DNA of 62,872 bases from Salinarimonas sp. (GCA_020832565.1 JAFIEI010000017.1:1-62872), one strand, 5' to 3'; shown: positions 16,047-25,222, numbered from the stretch's first letter. Translations and numbers: made by a program. The notes: generated by a model from the letters alone, not told the origin.

Positions 16047-17475
16047 ATGTCTATCAATCCGCTGCTGTTTGAAGTCGAGTACACACAAGACGGAAAAATA
16101 GTCGACTTTCTTGATGGCGTTGAGTTAGACCCTACGCCGGAAGAGATTGTCCGGCAGAGATATTTGCGCGTTTTACATTATGAGTATAATTATCCAAAGA
16201 AGCATATGAGGCGTGAGGTACCAATCCAGCATGGCTCCAAGACAATACATGACTCTTACGGAAAACCTATCCGGGCCGACATTGTTGTATATCGGGATGC
16301 ACTCGCCTGTACTAAGCGAGACCAAGGCCGTGTCTATCTTCTTGTGGAGTGTAAAGCACCAAACGTCACTAGCGGCTATGATCAGCTGGTGTCGTACTTA
16401 TTTAACACTAGCGCTGAAGGTGGAATTTGGTTTAACGGATCTGGCGAAGACGATGAAGTCCAATATTACAGACGCTTCAGCGCCCCCTCCAGCGAGTTAA
16501 AGGAGTGGATCGGTATCCCTCGCTTCAACGAAGCCTGGGATGCCCTCGGTCGCCGAAAAAAGTCCGATCTCTTAAAGCCGAAGGATATCAAGGGCCTTCT
16601 CCGCCGGTGTCATAATCGGCTGCATGGCCGAGGTAACGATGGGGACGAAGACGACTTAACAATGGATATGGTGCGAATCATGCTCGCGAAAGCAATGGAT
16701 GAAGAAAGCACTGATGAACTTCCAAATTTTTATTGCACTCCTGACGAATATCGCGATAGCGAAGGCATTAAGGTTGTTGCAAAACGTGTATCTGATCTGT
16801 TTGAAGGGGTAAAGCGTCATAATCCAGATGTATTTTCTAGGGATGAAAAAATAACAGTTGGTGCCCGTTCTGTCGCTGATGTTGTTGTGGAGCTACAAGA
16901 CTATCAACTTCTCTCAGAAACGGGTGCGGCAGTAGCCTGGGATTTGATGGGGCATGCTTATGAGCAGTATACATCCATATATCTAAAGCGTGAGAAGGGG
17001 CAATTTTTTACCAATCGCTTGGTTATCGACCTGCTTGTGTCGATGACAAAACCCACGTACGACGACATTGTGCTTGACCCCGCGGGAGGTTCGGGGGGCT
17101 TCCTTACAGGCGTAATGCGTTATGTGCGAAATCAAATAATGGAGAGTGGTGGCAGCGATATTTCAAAGCAACGGCAATTGGAGCGCCATCGGACTAATCT
17201 TTTTATGGTCGAGGTAAGTCGCAGGCTTGTCAAAGTTGCGAAGACAGCGATGATTTTGAATGGAGACGGCCACGCGGGTATGACGGCGGGCGATAGTCTT
17301 GGTCCGTATGAACGCTTCGACAGAACTATAGTAGCGAGAGCAGGTAAGGGGCATCCCAACCTTATCCTCACAAATCCTCCCTTCGCAGGTGTCGGCGAGG
17401 GACGGATCACACATGACGATGTACTACGGCGCTTCGAGACCGGGAAGAAGTGGACCGAGATCGACGGCAGGTATC
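16047..17475 (+). pseudogene. Restriction/modification protein (HSDR_N plus N6-adenine methylase), 3'-truncated
   Basis: About 476 authentic residues remain. Residues 45-120 resemble the HsdR N-terminal nuclease fold: IRADIVVYRD, then YLLVECKAPN, a D...ExK arrangement. The N6-adenine methyltransferase part follows, with motif I in LDPAGGSGGFLTGVMRY and motif IV in LILTNPPFAG. Such proteins cut or methylate DNA in type I-like systems. Homology stops near DGRYQP (about 17475). The frame runs on to 17957, but only as the antisense of a permease. The target-recognition part is lost and no specificity subunit is present. The start is ATG 16047 with GGGGGA upstream. Confidence 0.8.
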
Positions 17476-17479
17476 AGCC

Positions 17480-18411
17480 GATAGCAGACGAGAGGCCGAG
17501 AGCACCCAGGCATTGGTCGACAGCACGACTACGGTCAGCGTCAGCACGTTCACTGCCAACTGCAGGCGTGGATCGCCGAAAGGCGCGACCAGATGATCCA
17601 TCACCGCAACGTTGCCGCCCAATCCGGCCCCGTCCTGCGAAACCAGCAGTAACGCCAGTGCGACCAGGAGGTACGTCCCGCCGATCACCGGCACCGAGAT
17701 CACCAACGCCAACGGAAAGGTGCGCTCCGGGCGTGCCACGTCCCGTGCGATGGTCGCCACATTCTCCCAGCCGAGATAGGCAAAGAAGCAGATCCCGATG
17801 GCTGCAAACAGCGCCGAAAGATCGAACGGTGCCGGGGCCGGACGCAGTGTTTCGGCAGTGCCGAGCGACAATCCTGCCAGCGCCAGCAGGACGACCATGG
17901 CGACCGCCACCAACGCCGTCTGGATACGCGCGCCGGTGCTCAGACCCAGCATGTTGAAGAGGATGCTGAGAAACATGAACCCCGCCGCAAGCGGAAAAAG
18001 CATCCCTTCATCGATACCGAAGGTCACCAGCGCGTAGCGCGCGCTGATGAGCCCCATCACCGGGTTTCCCACGACCATGATCAGCACGATCAGCAGCGAC
18101 AACGCCGCCCCCAGCCGGGCCGAGACGACCTGGCGAACGAAATGAAGCACACCGTTATCGTTCGCGTAGTCGATCGCGATGCGGCCCATGACCCAGGCCG
18201 TCGGCACCGCACATACTGCCATGAGTCCCCAGGCCAGAAGAGCCCACGGCCCGGCCGCCTGCTGCGCGAGAGCGGGTATTACAAAGATTCCGGCACCAAT
18301 CAGATTGGACACATAATAGGCCGTCAGTTGGGACACGCCTATGGTGGCGTTGCGCGGCGTAGCGTCGGGGTCACACAACGCGACATCACCAGTCGGGGCC
18401 GTATCGGTCAT
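17480..18411 (-). pseudogene. APC family amino acid permease, C-terminally truncated
   Basis: A polytopic inner-membrane transporter of the amino acid/polyamine/organocation superfamily. The unwound TM1 signature LIGAGIFVIPALAQQ lies in the first membrane segment, and TM6 shows FFAYLGWENVATIARDV. About 310 genuine residues, or roughly nine of twelve helices, remain before homology ends at VLSASRLL. The frame then reads into the methylase remnant and stops at 17407. Its ATG (18411) overlaps the stop of the upstream gene by four bases (ATGA). It may have carried the precursor or product of the N-N bond cassette. Loss of the last helices probably inactivates it. Confidence 0.8.
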
Positions 18412-19244
18412 GATCCGGTCCTTCTCGCGCTCTTCTTCTGATAGGTGCTCCGCTGCAGCAGGAATCCGGCCTTTGTATACTGCCGACTGCGCAGGGACGG
18501 ATGCTGATCCAGGATTTGCTGCAATTGCCGGGACGGTGATTGCGATTGGTGGGCAGCATCGCGCAGCAGCGACAGGGCAATGTCGACGCATTCGGCGAAA
18601 TCAGGCTGCGCCTGGGGGCAGAGCACAGTCGCCTCCACCCCGTCGAGCAGCTCGGCGAATTCCGCGATCGCACAATCATCCGGGACGAATACCGCCCCCG
18701 CGACGCTACCGCGTGCCTGCATCTCGCGGGCGACAGCGTGATGCGCACCCAGAAGCGCAATCGGCGCGCCGGAGGTATTTGTATCGTCGAACAACCCACG
18801 AGCCCGGATTGCACTGCCGAGGCGGGCGGCATAGGGGCTGCCGTCCTCCCAGATTTCGGTAATACGTGTGCCCTGCTCCGAAAGCCATTCCGCCAGCGCA
18901 TCGATCTGCATCGTGTCGGCGGCGCAGATACGGATGCCGTCCGTCGTCCCCGTGAGGTCGTCGGCGGTAGAGGCGGGCATGAGGAAAGGCACGCCGGCCT
19001 GTCGATAAAGTGCTCCTGCTGCTCGGGCGCAATCACTGTTGAAGTGACCAACCACCGCATCGACGCCATTGGCAATGAATGCGCGAGCGACCGTCTCGGC
19101 CTGCGCGACCTCGGCCCTGTCGTCGGCAAGGACCGGTTCGAACCATGGCTCAGCCCGATCGACCGCGGCGCGCAGCAGCGCACCATACGCCGCACGCGGG
19201 CCAGTCAGAGGCCCGGCAATCCCGATGGACAGACGCACCGCCAT
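18408..19244 (-). CDS. Type I periplasmic-binding-fold protein without signal peptide
   Basis: A 278-residue protein resembling LivJ-type branched-chain amino acid binding proteins: IGIAGPLTGPRAAYG at the start, then VVGHFNSDCARAAGALYRQA and VPFLMPASTADDLTG. LivJ proteins are normally about 370 residues and begin with a signal peptide. Here the ATG (19244) is immediately followed by the mature fold and overlaps the upstream stop by one base (TGATG). It is therefore probably cytoplasmic, perhaps a ligand sensor like AmiC. It is translationally coupled to both the cupin-MetRS gene and the permease, so it belongs to the cassette. Its ligand is unknown. Confidence 0.75.
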   Translation of the reverse strand: MAVRLSIGIAGPLTGPRAAYGALLRAAVDRAEPWFEPVLADDRAEVAQAETVARAFIANGVDAVVGHFNSDCARAAGALYRQAGVPFLMPASTADDLTGTTDGIRICAADTMQIDALAEWLSEQGTRITEIWEDGSPYAARLGSAIRARGLFDDTNTSGAPIALLGAHHAVAREMQARGSVAGAVFVPDDCAIAEFAELLDGVEATVLCPQAQPDFAECVDIALSLLRDAAHQSQSPSRQLQQILDQHPSLRSRQYTKAGFLLQRSTYQKKSARRTGS

Positions 19245-21259
19245 CACGCTGCCTGCGACTTGGCGGCGGCTGCAGGGCGCAAACGCTCGGCCAGGTCCGC
19301 AGCCACCGGCGGCAGGTTCAGCTTCAGCGCGCCGTTCAGCTTGTGGCCGCCGGAAAGGAAGTTCCGCCCATCGTGACCGTCCAGTCCCAGGGGCGCCGAG
19401 AGTGCGCACGACAGCTCAGGCATGATTGCACGGCAGGCGCGCGCCAACACTGCCAGAGCAAGTGCTTCGAGCGCCAGGGCCGTGCGCGCGTAATTGGCGC
19501 TTCCGCTGCGCATTCCGTCCAGCAGGTAAGACTGTGCGGCGCTGAACCGATCCGCCTCGGCGATGACCGCCGCGATGACCTGTGCGATCCGACGGGGCGA
19601 AAAGCTCTCCATCGCCTCGGATGCGTCGAGAATGTCGACTTGGGTCATCAGCCAACCGTGGAACTGGCGATGATCGGCCAACCAGGCTCCGGGGTCAGGC
19701 AACTGGCCGTCGCGCGTAGCCATTCTCGAGGAAAAACGCTCGGCCCAGGCGTTAAGCTTTCCGGAGAACAGCCGGTTGAGATCCGACCGGACCGCATCGA
19801 CGACGAAATTCTCCCGCAGCGCTTCCGGGCGGTTCAGCATCAATGCGAAACGCGCGTAGTCGCGCGGCACCGCCTGAACGAAATCGCGCCCCCAAATGAG
19901 ATGACGCCGGCTGGTCGAGAACTTCGCCCCGTCGAGATCCAACAGCTCGTTGACCAGATGCGTGCGCGCGGGAACGAGCCCCAGCGCCATGTGAACAGCC
20001 GGGAACAGAAGTGTGTGGTAATAAGCGTTGTCGAAGCCGTAACAATGGACGATGTCGGTTTTCCCGTCATAGACCGTGGCGGCGTTGCTCAGGATTTCCC
20101 GGGCGCTCGCCCGGGGCGTGTTCGCGGCACCCCATAAATAGCCGAACGCCATCTCGAACCAGACATATGCCTTGTGATCTTCGAAGCCCTCGATCGCCAG
20201 ATCCAGGCCCCATGGACCAGGATGCGAGATGCAGATATCGGGCAGGCCGTCTTCGAGCATATCCAGCGAAAGCGCGGCCACATGTGCGGGCATGTTGGCC
20301 GTCTTGACGTATTGCGCCAGCTCTTCGGCCATTGCCGAAAGCCGGAAATAGAGCCGCTCCACCGGTTTGATCGCAACCGCCTTCCCGGTCAAAGTTGCGG
20401 TGGCGCCGCCCAGATCGGTGCAGGTGTTTGGGCGCCCGCAGGCTTCGCAGGCGTTGCCATCACTGCTTTCTCCACAATGCGGACAGCTGCCCTTGATGAA
20501 CGCCTCGTGAAGGTAGCGTCCATCGGCATCCATCGCGGCAGGTTCCGTACGAGCGACGATCAGCCCCTTGTCGCGCAGCAAACCTATACCGTAGCGAACG
20601 AATTCCGCGTAGCGCAGCGTGGCTGCCGGCTCGATGTAGCCATCGAGCCCGATCCCGAACTGCTCCCAGGTGTCCCGGATCAGCGCGTCGTAGTGATCGG
20701 CAGTAGCGCTTGCAGACCGCCCTTCCTTCATGCCGCAGGTCATCACATAGGTTTGGTGATCGTCACGACCGGTAACGTGGCGCACCGAGCGCCCCTCAGC
20801 GCGCAGGCTGCGGGCAAGGATGTCCGCGGCCATATACGGGCCAGACAGATGTCCGAGATGCAGGTCGCCATTCGGGGTCGGAGGAGTGGAAAACACCAGT
20901 GCCGGGCGTGACTTGCGATCCGCATCGACGAGGCTGGCCGTCTCATCCGATGGCCAGTAGACGGAATGGAACAGCAGCGGCTCGGAATCCGAGGTGTTGA
21001 CGATCACGTGGTTCTCGAACCGTTCGAACAGCACGGCGTCGCCCGCTGCGACGGGCAGGCTCTCGCCGTTCATTTCGACGCGACCCTCACCGGAAACGAA
21101 GATGAAGATCTCGGTTTCGAAATGGTTGTGCGCCTCCGAGGACTCCTGCGGTGCCAATCGACAGCCCAACAGGTCGGCGCTGGTGCCCGGGAGATCCACG
21201 GGGGTGCAGGTAAGGTTGTAGATGGGCGTGGAGCCCGAGAACATGGCGATCTTCTTCAT
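19244..21259 (-). CDS. Cupin-MetRS fusion, probable hydrazine synthetase
   Basis: A 671-residue fusion. Residues 1-110 are a cupin with metal ligands H44, H46 and E50 (EAHNHFETE) and H84 (ENH). Residues 119-640 are a methionyl-tRNA-synthetase-like catalytic fold with the HIGH-type motif HLGH at 134-137, a zinc knuckle C259-C262-C271-C274 and KFSTS (446-450) in place of KMSKS. In Spb40, Tri28 and PyrN the synthetase half esterifies an amino acid onto N6-hydroxylysine and the cupin rearranges it to an N-N bond. The adjacent lysine N-hydroxylase makes that role likely. A true metG exists at 4028-5575. ATG 21265 is an alternative start. Confidence 0.85.
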   Translation of the reverse strand: MKKIAMFSGSTPIYNLTCTPVDLPGTSADLLGCRLAPQESSEAHNHFETEIFIFVSGEGRVEMNGESLPVAAGDAVLFERFENHVIVNTSDSEPLLFHSVYWPSDETASLVDADRKSRPALVFSTPPTPNGDLHLGHLSGPYMAADILARSLRAEGRSVRHVTGRDDHQTYVMTCGMKEGRSASATADHYDALIRDTWEQFGIGLDGYIEPAATLRYAEFVRYGIGLLRDKGLIVARTEPAAMDADGRYLHEAFIKGSCPHCGESSDGNACEACGRPNTCTDLGGATATLTGKAVAIKPVERLYFRLSAMAEELAQYVKTANMPAHVAALSLDMLEDGLPDICISHPGPWGLDLAIEGFEDHKAYVWFEMAFGYLWGAANTPRASAREILSNAATVYDGKTDIVHCYGFDNAYYHTLLFPAVHMALGLVPARTHLVNELLDLDGAKFSTSRRHLIWGRDFVQAVPRDYARFALMLNRPEALRENFVVDAVRSDLNRLFSGKLNAWAERFSSRMATRDGQLPDPGAWLADHRQFHGWLMTQVDILDASEAMESFSPRRIAQVIAAVIAEADRFSAAQSYLLDGMRSGSANYARTALALEALALAVLARACRAIMPELSCALSAPLGLDGHDGRNFLSGGHKLNGALKLNLPPVAADLAERLRPAAAAKSQAA

Positions 21260-21320
21260 CGTCATCTGCTTTCTGTCGTTTGAATTGCCCCGTGGGACGC
21301 CGGTTCGGCGAAGCTGCCGG

Positions 21321-21643
21321 TCAGGCAAGGAATGCGTGAATGCGGCGCGCGTCATGGAACACCGTCTTGAAACCACCACCGCTGATGCCGGCGGCCGGAA
21401 AAAGCCCTTCGGGGAGATCGTGGCGCGGCTTGATCATGCCGATGCCGTCGGCGTTGCCGGAATCGGTACCCGCGCGGCGGCGTGTCCGGCGCGGACGTGG
21501 GTCAGCCAGCCGGAGTCGGCGGTCGCACCGTGGCCGCAGCGCAGTATTTCTGTCGGAAACCGGAAATGCCCAGCCTCCGTTGACCTCCGAAGGATACTGG
21601 TCCCGACGATTCCTCCGCCGAAGATAAGCGCATCAACCCGCAT
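21321..21643 (-). pseudogene. FAD-dependent DAO-type oxidase remnant
   Basis: The ATG at 21643 overlaps the end of the hydroxylase gene and opens with a dinucleotide-binding start, MRVDALIFGGGIVGTSIL. A different frame ends at TGA 21321-21323 with a DAO-like C-terminus: GMIKPRHDLPEGLFPAAGIS, then GGGFKTVFHDARRIHAFL. A full oxidase would need about 370 residues; only 323 bases remain, so most of the middle is deleted and the frames do not join. In triacsin biosynthesis the homologous position is held by Tri27, which releases hydrazinoacetate from the lysine conjugate. The family call rests on the two ends only. Confidence 0.55.
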
Positions 21644-22967
21644 TGGCGATCTCGCGTTCCGGCCGTGTGGTGAAGGGCCTTGCTCGGCGCGCGACGATGC
21701 TTTCGACGATTTCGCCCGAGCGAACCGCCATATTCGACAACAGCGTGGCTGTCAGACCATGCTGACGTTCACTCATGTGAGGCGCATAGACGGCCAGACC
21801 GGGATCCAGTTCCATGTCCAGCGCATAGTTACGGTCGAATACGGGCGCGCCGCTTTCATGCATGCGCACGCGCCGGCACAAATCCTCCGTAAACAGATCC
21901 AGAACCGAGCGCGGCTCAAAGCCGGTGGCACAGATCAGGTGGTCCACGGTGAGTGTGCTTCGGGTGCTTTTCAGCCCGTCTTCAACCTCCAGACAAACTC
22001 CGGAATCTGTGTGAGTTGCTGAGATTACACGCGTCATACGCTTGAAATCGAAGCGATTTTTCCCGCAAACCTTGTCGTGATACCACTCGGCATAGAGCGA
22101 CTTGAGCAGATCCAAGTCAACTCCGGAATAGTTGGTCGCAGCATGCATCTCGAAGATTTTCGACCGCATTTCGTCAGGTGTTTGGAACAACACGTCGACT
22201 TGTTCCGGGTCGAATATCTCGTTGACGAAGGGGCTGTCATCGGCGGGCATGTAGCCGAACCGCGAGGCGATCGCTGTCACCCTGGCACCGCGCTGGTAAA
22301 GGAGCTCGGTGATCTCCGCTGCACTCTGGCCCGCACCGACTACGGCGTAGTGGCTATCGGGGGCGTGGTTTTCGATGTCCCTGAGAAGGTTATACCCATG
22401 TGAGACACGCCCCTCCCCTGCTACCGGGAAGGGGATGCGTGGTCGTAGCCCGCCGCAATATGAAATGTTGCGTGCAAGGTGATGTTCGGGACCGTTCGGC
22501 CCTTCGGCACTTACACGGAACAGGAGCTCGCCGTTATGCAGAACAGTCTCGATCTCGGTTGCGGTGGTGCCGTAGCGAACCCGACCGTCGAAATGAGCTG
22601 CACACCACGACAGATACTGATGAAACTCCGTGCGACGCGGAAACAATGTCTGCAAGTTCGTGAAGCTCGCGAGCCGCTCCTGGTTGTGCAGGAAATTCAC
22701 AAAGGTGAAGTGGCTACGCGGGTTACGAAAACTCACGAGGTCCTTCAGGAAATTCACCTGCATCGTCGCAGTATCGAAGAGCATCAATTCGTGCCAACCG
22801 AAGGTCGCCCGGCGCTCCAGAAAGAGCGTTGACAGCTCTGGCGCCATTTCCTGCCTGGCAATGGCAATGGCCAGGTTTGACGGACCAAAGCCCACACCCA
22901 GAATATCCAGGACCTCGGAAGCAGCACCAGTCTGACGTATAGACGGCTTAATAATCATCGAATCCAC
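21633..22967 (-). CDS. L-lysine/L-ornithine N-monooxygenase (SidA/IucD family)
   Basis: A 444-residue flavin-dependent N-hydroxylase. The FAD motif ILGVGFGPSNLAIAIARQ lies near residue 22, the NADPH motif YAVVGAGQSAAEITELLYQ near 205, and the conserved LICATGFEPR near 350. Substrate-side features such as FLKDLVSFRNPRSHFTFVNF are as in lysine and ornithine hydroxylases. No NRPS or siderophore synthetase is nearby. Instead it heads the cupin-MetRS unit, so N6-hydroxylysine is the likely product and the first intermediate of hydrazine formation. Lysine versus ornithine specificity cannot be settled by eye. Confidence 0.9.
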   Translation of the reverse strand: MDSMIIKPSIRQTGAASEVLDILGVGFGPSNLAIAIARQEMAPELSTLFLERRATFGWHELMLFDTATMQVNFLKDLVSFRNPRSHFTFVNFLHNQERLASFTNLQTLFPRRTEFHQYLSWCAAHFDGRVRYGTTATEIETVLHNGELLFRVSAEGPNGPEHHLARNISYCGGLRPRIPFPVAGEGRVSHGYNLLRDIENHAPDSHYAVVGAGQSAAEITELLYQRGARVTAIASRFGYMPADDSPFVNEIFDPEQVDVLFQTPDEMRSKIFEMHAATNYSGVDLDLLKSLYAEWYHDKVCGKNRFDFKRMTRVISATHTDSGVCLEVEDGLKSTRSTLTVDHLICATGFEPRSVLDLFTEDLCRRVRMHESGAPVFDRNYALDMELDPGLAVYAPHMSERQHGLTATLLSNMAVRSGEIVESIVARRARPFTTRPEREIANAG

Positions 22968-22983
22968 CGGTTCAATGCAATCA

Positions 22984-23060
22984 AAGGGCGATTGATTCGC
23001 CCTTCTTGCTCGACCGGGTTGCTATTTGGGGGCTGGGGTTTTGTTAAGAACCAGCCCACC
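22984..23060. promoter_or_regulatory. Leader between regulator and hydroxylase with two inverted repeats
   Basis: A perfect inverted repeat, AAGGGCGA-TTGAT-TCGCCCTT (22984-23004), lies 17 bases upstream of the hydroxylase ATG. A second, GGCTGG...CCAGCC, spans about 23032-23060. They may be an operator or attenuator hairpin for the cassette, or a terminator of the regulator transcript. There is no long T run, so a terminator is less likely. Confidence 0.4.
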
Positions 23061-23086
23061 ACGCAGCAGGGTACCACCTCTGCTTG

Positions 23087-24538
23087 TTAACGGCACAGTG
23101 TGCCCAGAACCTCGATGGAGCGGTTCAAGATCGGCACATCCCAACCCGCGTATCCGATAACCAAACCGTTGTGGTTCGTATCCGGCGGGTTCGCATAGTA
23201 TCCGGACAGAGCCTTGCAGCCGTAGCCGCGTGCGGCCATGGCGGCGGTTATCTCCGTATCGACCAACCGTGGTTCGAGATTGGCACACAGGTGCAGCCCG
23301 CATTGCCCCGACGCAATTCTCACCCGCGCACCGAGCCGCTGTTCCAATGCAAATTGCATCGCCTTGTGCCGCTCGCGATAAACCTGCCGCATGGCGCGCA
23401 GATGCTTCGTGTAGGCACCCGAGGCAATGAATTCGGTCAGAGCCAGCTCGGCCATTGAGCTGACCTGAGGCTCCAGAAGTCCCTTCAGCGCACAAACCGG
23501 CGCGACCAATGCCTCCGGCAGAACCAGATAAGACAGGCGCAGGGCCGGAAACATCGTTTTGCTGAAGGAATTGAAATAAATGACCCGATCATTCGTCGCC
23601 TGGCCGTATAACGCGCCAACGCGGTTATCAGATAGCCAGAACTCACCGTCATAGTCGTCTTCGAGGATATAGCTGTCCTGGGAATTGGCCCAGTCAAGCA
23701 AGTCGCTCCGCTGCGTCCCCTGCATGGTGACGCCGGTTGGATATTGGTGCGCAGGTGTCACCACTGCCAGCCGTGCGGCACGATACGCCGGGTCTATGCG
23801 TGTGATGTCGGCCCCCTCCTCCGAGACCGAAATTGGTACCGGAATCTGACCCTGCGCCCGCGCGACGGCCAGAAGTTCCGGCAAGCAAGGGTCCTCGACC
23901 AGCACCGGCGATCCTGGATCGAGCAACAGTGCGAACAGCACGTGCAGTGCGAGGCGTTGGCTTGAAAACAGGACAATCTGATCGGCCGTACAGGCGACGT
24001 CGCGACTCGGCCCTATATGCGCAGCGATCATGCCGCGCAGGGTTGCACTGCCGCAGGGGTTGCTGCTCCAATGCGCCTTCGGCCCGGCTGCTGCGACCGA
24101 TTTCGAAAGGCTTCGCCGCCATTGCTCATACGGAAATAGATCCAGCGCCGGGATCCCGGGCTGCAACACCCGCTCCGCCCATGACGGTGACCAGTCGGAA
24201 GAGCTCGCCAGCAGGTGGCGCCCGCGTTCGGACAAGCTTACCGCCCTCCGCGCCGGTTCTGACTGCGCCGTGGCTGGAAGGCGGTCCTGATCTACGACGA
24301 ATGTGCCGCGCCCCTGGCGCGTGCAGATCAACCCGTCCGCTAGCAGCGTTTCATAAACGTCGATGACTGTCCTGCGGCTGATTCCGAGATGCTTGGCCAT
24401 CGCTCTGCTGGAAGGCATTCGCTCTCCGGATCCGAATTTGCCAGCCAAAATGCGACTTCGCAGTGCAATAAGGAGCTGCTCACGAAGGGATTTAGGCTGG
24501 CTCGGACACAGCTCAAGTTCAGTGAGAAAAAAATCCAT
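23087..24538 (-). CDS. MocR/PdxR-type transcriptional regulator (GntR HTH plus aminotransferase fold)
   Basis: A 483-residue regulator. Residues 15-85 form a GntR winged helix (ERMPSSRAMAKHLGISRRTV, then GLICTRQGRGTFVVD). Residues 130-480 are a class I aminotransferase-like domain with LEDDYDGEFW and the PLP-lysine motif NSFSKTMFPALRLSY. MocR proteins use PLP or its amino acid aldimine as effector. It is the first gene of the minus-strand cassette and lies 119 bases from the hydroxylase, so it probably controls the N-N bond genes. Its ligand could be an amino acid or hydrazine adduct of PLP; that is inference. Confidence 0.9.
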   Translation of the reverse strand: MDFFLTELELCPSQPKSLREQLLIALRSRILAGKFGSGERMPSSRAMAKHLGISRRTVIDVYETLLADGLICTRQGRGTFVVDQDRLPATAQSEPARRAVSLSERGRHLLASSSDWSPSWAERVLQPGIPALDLFPYEQWRRSLSKSVAAAGPKAHWSSNPCGSATLRGMIAAHIGPSRDVACTADQIVLFSSQRLALHVLFALLLDPGSPVLVEDPCLPELLAVARAQGQIPVPISVSEEGADITRIDPAYRAARLAVVTPAHQYPTGVTMQGTQRSDLLDWANSQDSYILEDDYDGEFWLSDNRVGALYGQATNDRVIYFNSFSKTMFPALRLSYLVLPEALVAPVCALKGLLEPQVSSMAELALTEFIASGAYTKHLRAMRQVYRERHKAMQFALEQRLGARVRIASGQCGLHLCANLEPRLVDTEITAAMAARGYGCKALSGYYANPPDTNHNGLVIGYAGWDVPILNRSIEVLGTLCR

Positions 24539-25222
24539 TGTATCGAACGCCCATGATTCCGTCGTTTTTACAACAACTTGAGATTCTCAAACGATTTAGA
24601 ACAAAACCAACCTCGTCCTCACTGCCACTGCCATCGCATGTCGGAAGGGCCTCGCTGATGGTTGATGGAACACTTGTTCGAGGCGATCCTTCATCTGCGG
24701 CGCGGTGGGCTGCCATGGCGGATGCTGACATCATGAATCTGGGGCTGCAAGCACCTTGTTCTGACCAAAAACCGAAGGCAATCTGCCTCATGCCATAATT
24801 CACATGTTCGATTTTTTGGAGCGTGAAAGCGAACCATCGTTACTTGATGAGGTCTCTATCTCCTGGCTGCGCGGCCATTTCGGTTCCGCGCCCGGCTCAA
24901 CCGCGTTCCGATCGCCTTGCTTATCGCGCAAATCACCCGTCGCACTGCCTTCGCCGCTTCCTTGGCAGAAACGCATCTTTCCGGAGCAGGTCGGGTCCGT
25001 GGGCGCCGGCCTCACAAGACGGGGCGCTGCCTCACGCTGCAGAGCGATGCATGGAAAGCTGCAATCGACACATGTCGCCAATCAGGCTCGAATCTGCAAA
25101 TATTTATGAAAATCAAATCCTTGCGTTAAATATCTACCACCGTACATTCGCGCTACGCTATCGGCTTTTCCGGCACTTAGCGGAATGTGTCGCCCATGCG
25201 CCCTGCTCGTATTGTCAACGAT
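24539..25222. other. Non-coding boundary region, nothing recognised
   Basis: About 680 bases between the regulator and the DUF1028 gene. Open frames (24519-24803 minus, 24804-25109 plus) are not convincing and lack homology that I can name. It probably contains the right-hand border of the inserted island and the promoter of the MocR gene. No tRNA 3' end duplicate was seen. Confidence 0.4.

Noticed and set aside
17476-17957. C-terminal 160 codons of the methylase frame
   Set aside because: Arg/Pro-rich reading of the permease antisense strand; not part of a methylase.
19244-21259. Second housekeeping methionyl-tRNA synthetase
   Set aside because: metG is present at 4028-5575, and this protein has an N-terminal cupin and a KFSTS loop in place of KMSKS.
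21633-22967. Siderophore biosynthesis as the role of the N-hydroxylase
   Set aside because: No acyltransferase, IucA/C-type synthetase, NRPS or TonB receptor is nearby; the cupin-MetRS partner points to hydrazine formation instead.
24804-25109. Plus-strand frame of 101 codons beside the MocR gene
   Set aside because: Considered as a transposase piece, but no transposase motif could be found.
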